Below are positions 3,767 to 6,250 of a stretch of DNA of 6,250 nucleotides, piece by piece. The notes under the pieces were generated by a model, which saw nothing but the letters and a program-made list of their open reading frames with translations, was not told the origin of the DNA and did no database searches. The translations under genes were made by a program, and so were the position numbers. Source of the DNA: an uncultured bacterium. Lineage in GTDB: Bacteria > Bacillota_I > Bacilli_A > RF39 > UBA660. Numbering within the stretch: the stretch's first letter is position 1; the number at the start of each line of letters is the position of its first letter. The DNA lies in contig CASEKZ010000084.1 in the NCBI GenBank assembly GCA_949288625.1, positions 1 to 6,250 of the forward strand. The letters are read 5' to 3'.

Positions 3767-5257
3767 ATGGAAAAAAGCTTGTGGCAAAAAGATAATAATT
3801 TAAAAGACTTAGATTCGGTAAATAGTAATATAAGTGCTGATATATTAATAATAGGTGCGGGAATAACTGGAGTTACGACGGCTTACAACTTAATAAACTC
3901 TGGTTTAAACGTAATCTTAATTGATAGAGGAAAATGTTTTAACGAAGTTACTGCTAAAAGTACTGGTAAAATAACTTATTTACAAGACCTTAAATACCAA
4001 GATATTTGTAACATTTATAATTATGAAACCGCAAAATTATATTATGATACACAAAAAGAAGCGATAAAAATCATTAAAAAAAACATAAAGGACAACGAAA
4101 TTAATTGCGATTTTGAAAAATCAGAGTCAGTAACTTTTACAACAGACGAAAAGAAAATACCAAAGTTTATCGCGGAAGAAAACCTCTTAAAATCATTTGG
4201 AGTTAAATACTCAAACAATTGTGATTTAATAGATGATAATAAGATAAAACATTTAATATCAGTTAAAAACACTTACGTTTTTAACCCGGTTAAATATTTA
4301 AAAGGTTTATTAAAAGTAGTTAAAAGTGCAAATAACATAAAAGTATATGAAAATAGTATTGCAACGAAAGTACGTAAGGATGCTAAATCATACACAGTGA
4401 TGGTAAACAATTTTGAGGTAAAAGCAAAAAAAATAGTGGTAGCTTGTAATTATCCATTTTTTACAATACCAGGATTTATACCTTTAAAAACGTATTTAAA
4501 GCGTTCTTACATAACCGCAACGAAAGTTGATGACCACGAAAAAATAAATGGTATTACCGGAACAAGTCCAGTGATATCTTTTAGGTTTTACGAAGAAAAA
4601 AATAATAAGTATTTTATTTATTTATCTAATACTTCAAAAATTAGTAACAAACTAAACCACGAAAAAAACAACGAAGAAACTATTATAGAATCAAAAAAAA
4701 TAACTGGTAAATTCCCATCTTATAAATGGATGAACATGGATGTTATGACAAATGATTTTTTGCCTATAATTGGAAAAGTATCAGATGAAGATTCAAACGT
4801 TTTTATAGCAACGGGCTATAACGCTTGGGGCATGACAAATGGTACTATCGCGGGTAAAATAATATTTGATTTAATAAGAAAAAAACAAAATAAGTATACC
4901 AATTTGTTTAGTCCAAGTCGTGTTTTAAACGCTAAAAAAATAAAAAACTTTGCGATTAACACCTTAGGTTCAAACGCAAAAGCTTATTTACTAAACATTA
5001 TTAAAAAAAATCCATCTTGGTATAAAGATAAAGTAATTGTAACTAAAGAAAACAAAAAAAGAATAGGAATATACTTTGATAAAGATGGAAGAAGTCACAA
5101 AGTTTTAAACGTCTGTCCTCATCTTAAATGTTTCTTAAATTTTAACATGGTTGATAAAACTTGGGATTGTCCGTGTCATGGGTCTAGGTTTAACATTGAT
5201 GGAAAAGCAGTTAAAGGACCTAGCCAGTATGACATAAAAATAGATGAAACTAAATAG
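3767..5257 (+). CDS. yhfW: FAD-dependent oxidoreductase (DAO family) with C-terminal Rieske [2Fe-2S] domain, YhfW-like
   Basis: The 496-aa protein joins two domains. The N-terminal FAD domain starts with a dinucleotide-binding fold, ILIIGAGITGVTTAY (26-40, GxGxxG at 30-35), an acidic residue D53 closing the second strand, and a late FAD-contact segment FIATGYNAWGMTNG (346-359), as in glycine/D-amino-acid oxidase-type enzymes (PF01266). The Rieske domain (about 423-496) has all four cluster ligands, C450-x-H452 and C468-x-x-H471, plus C455 and C470, which form the extra disulfide in bc1-type Rieske proteins. Length and order match Bacillus subtilis YhfW (about 509 aa), a cytosolic protein of unknown substrate, so the symbol marks homology only. 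ATG 3767 is chosen because KSLW...ISADILIIG fits the family N-terminus. It follows the 196-aa gene and its RBS lies in a hairpin. The gene ends 8 bases inside the convergent kinase gene, with no terminator in between. Confidence 0.93.
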   Translation: MEKSLWQKDNNLKDLDSVNSNISADILIIGAGITGVTTAYNLINSGLNVILIDRGKCFNEVTAKSTGKITYLQDLKYQDICNIYNYETAKLYYDTQKEAIKIIKKNIKDNEINCDFEKSESVTFTTDEKKIPKFIAEENLLKSFGVKYSNNCDLIDDNKIKHLISVKNTYVFNPVKYLKGLLKVVKSANNIKVYENSIATKVRKDAKSYTVMVNNFEVKAKKIVVACNYPFFTIPGFIPLKTYLKRSYITATKVDDHEKINGITGTSPVISFRFYEEKNNKYFIYLSNTSKISNKLNHEKNNEETIIESKKITGKFPSYKWMNMDVMTNDFLPIIGKVSDEDSNVFIATGYNAWGMTNGTIAGKIIFDLIRKKQNKYTNLFSPSRVLNAKKIKNFAINTLGSNAKAYLLNIIKKNPSWYKDKVIVTKENKKRIGIYFDKDGRSHKVLNVCPHLKCFLNFNMVDKTWDCPCHGSRFNIDGKAVKGPSQYDIKIDETK

Positions 5258-5981
5258 TAAAGCTGGTTTTGTTTATCGTATCAATTAAAAAATCATCGTT
5301 AGGAGTTTTGTTATCAAGAAAAAAACCATTACATATTTTTCTTCCTTCTTTATTGTTAAAAAAACCAAAATTATCGCTAAGAACGTTTTTTCTACTTAAA
5401 TAAAAATCACATTCATTTATGATTGAAAAAGTTAGAATGTTAAAAATATAAATATCTATTTCTTTTTTTATTCCATATTTATTAATGAACTCTTGAGATA
5501 AATCACCTACGTCAAACAAACAAGTTTTATGTCTTTTAAAACTTGCATTATCAAAATCTATAATATAAGGATTCATACCTGATACCATTATGTTAGAACC
5601 AATTAGGTCTGAGTGAATTATTCCAACTTCATGCATTGATAAAATTAAGTCTTTAACCTTTTTAAGTAAGTTTACTTTTTCTTTTATTGGATATTGTTCA
5701 AACGCACTTATATCTTTACCATCACAAAAATCCATTAAATATCTACTTATTTTATCCTTTTTTTTGATCCAAAATTTCGGAGTACATAAATTAGGATTTT
5801 TTATCTTACTTAGTTCATCTAGCATTCTTTTTTTGCCGGTTAAATAAGAAGAATCTTTAAACTCTTTACAAACGTAAAGCTTACCATCAAAGATACATCG
5901 CTTAATGATACCATAAGTGCCAGAAGAGTAAGCATCTTCATCTATAAACATTAAATCTTCATAATTAATTGTTTGCAACAT
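5250..5981 (-). CDS. Small single-domain protein-kinase-fold protein
   Basis: The 243-aa protein has the core motifs of eukaryotic-like kinases and the related LPS/aminoglycoside kinase superfamily. These are a glycine loop SSGTYG (19-24), ATP-binding lysine K39 in YVCKEF, a likely helix-C glutamate E56, catalytic loop H123-S-D125-L-I-G-S-N130 and metal-binding D142 in IDFDNA. All key residues are present, so it is probably active. The C-lobe is short, and there are no PASTA repeats or transmembrane segments, unlike PrkC/PknB. It is probably cytosolic; the substrate (protein or small molecule) cannot be told. The start is uncertain. ATG 5981 has GGTGG only one base upstream, and the TTG of codon 2 or ATG of codon 11 may be used; codon 11 leaves just ten residues before the glycine loop. 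Its stop overlaps the end of the convergent Rieske flavoprotein. Confidence 0.85.
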   Translation of the reverse strand: MLQTINYEDLMFIDEDAYSSGTYGIIKRCIFDGKLYVCKEFKDSSYLTGKKRMLDELSKIKNPNLCTPKFWIKKKDKISRYLMDFCDGKDISAFEQYPIKEKVNLLKKVKDLILSMHEVGIIHSDLIGSNIMVSGMNPYIIDFDNASFKRHKTCLFDVGDLSQEFINKYGIKKEIDIYIFNILTFSIINECDFYLSRKNVLSDNFGFFNNKEGRKICNGFFLDNKTPNDDFLIDTINKTSFTI

Positions 5982-6007
5982 ACCACCAACTTTTTAACAT
6001 GTGTTTT

Positions 6008-6035
6008 ATTTTATCATAAAATATAAATATGTAAA
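6008..6035 (-). promoter_or_regulatory. Probable promoter of the kinase gene
   Basis: On the minus strand, TTTACA (6035-6030) and TAAAAT (6013-6008) are separated by 16 bases. Transcription would start near 6001, about 20 bases before ATG 5981. It is divergent from the T-box promoter. The match is moderate in a very AT-rich region. Confidence 0.5.
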
Positions 6036-6070
6036 GATAAATAATTGCGTTAAAGAAGCAGGAAAATCGC

Positions 6071-6099
6071 TTGCTTAACTTCAGTTTTTGTGTTACAAT
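6071..6099 (+). promoter_or_regulatory. Promoter of the T-box-controlled transcript
   Basis: TTGCTT (6071-6076), a 17-base spacer and TACAAT (6094-6099) with an extended -10 TG at 6091-6092 form a good sigma-A-type promoter. Transcription would start near 6106, just before the first T-box helix. An imperfect inverted repeat AAGCA / TGCTT (6056-6060 / 6072-6076) overlaps the -35 box. Confidence 0.75.
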
Positions 6100-6109
6100 A
6101 GCACGTAGT

Positions 6110-6250
6110 TAAAGGCAGTGAAGAAGAGTAGTAATAAGAAAAAAGCCGATAGAGAGTTAGCGTATGGTGGAAGCTAATGGTGTAATATCTTATGAATTCG
6201 CTTTGGAGCTTAATAACCTAAAGTTATTACGTTTAGCTTGCGTTAAAAGT
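6110..6250 (+). promoter_or_regulatory. T-box riboswitch, Stem I and start of downstream helices (3' part outside the window), probably Phe-specific
   Basis: T-box leaders bind uncharged tRNA and switch on transcription of amino-acid genes. Visible hallmarks: AGTA (6130-6133) opposite GAA (6194-6196) forms the specifier-loop E motif, flanked by helix ATAAG (6134-6138) / CTTAT (6189-6193). The distal part has AGAGAG (6151-6156), stem TTAGC/GCTAA (6157-6161 / 6173-6177) and the conserved GGTGGAA (6166-6172). CTTTGGAG follows the specifier loop. The three bases after GAA are TTC (6197-6199), followed by purine G6200, which reads as a UUC phenylalanine specifier. A further hairpin TAATAAC/GTTATTA (6211-6217 / 6223-6229) starts the linker region. 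The antiterminator with TGGN, the terminator and the gene (perhaps pheS/pheT) lie beyond 6250. The T-box call is firm; the Phe assignment is moderate, with TCG (Ser) the one-base-shifted alternative. Confidence 0.92.

Overview
The window is chromosomal DNA of a low-GC Gram-positive (Firmicutes-type) bacterium. The evidence is the strong AT richness, GGAGG/GAGGTG-type ribosome binding sites, hairpin-plus-T-tract terminators, tRNA genes with encoded CCA, a T-box leader, an ABC-F gene and a YhfW-like Rieske flavoprotein. Tryptophan is encoded by TGG and genes end at ordinary stops, so the standard code applies. I cannot name the genus.

Layout: (1) 1-359: the end of a tRNA operon (Tyr partial, Gln, Lys, Leu) closed by an intrinsic terminator. 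(2) 385-2032: an ABC-F ribosome-protection-type ATPase. It is preceded by a tiny upstream ORF and a pair of mutually exclusive hairpins that can hide or free its ribosome binding site, and is followed by a terminator. (3) 2094-2643: a duplicated promoter/RBS-like leader, a small thioredoxin-fold redox protein with no AUG/GUG/UUG start and only one cysteine of the CxxC, a very short ORF, and a terminator. (4) 2767-3072: a second tRNA unit (Ser, initiator Met) with a near-ideal promoter and its own terminator. (5) 3135-5257: an unrecognised cysteine-containing 196-aa protein, then a YhfW-like FAD oxidoreductase with a C-terminal Rieske [2Fe-2S] domain. A long hairpin covers the oxidoreductase RBS. 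(6) 5250-5981, minus strand: a compact single-domain protein-kinase-fold protein, convergent with and overlapping the oxidoreductase by 8 bases. (7) 6071-6250: a promoter and the 5' half of a T-box riboswitch whose specifier reads most naturally as UUC (Phe). The regulated gene lies outside the window.

The window looks like a tRNA-rich housekeeping neighbourhood with small stress or redox genes between transcription units. The most interesting signals are regulatory: the uORF/alternative-hairpin leader of the ABC-F gene, the duplicated leader before the redox gene, and the RBS-occluding hairpin before the Rieske flavoprotein. I see no mobile element, CRISPR array or phage gene, and no clear new multi-gene system.
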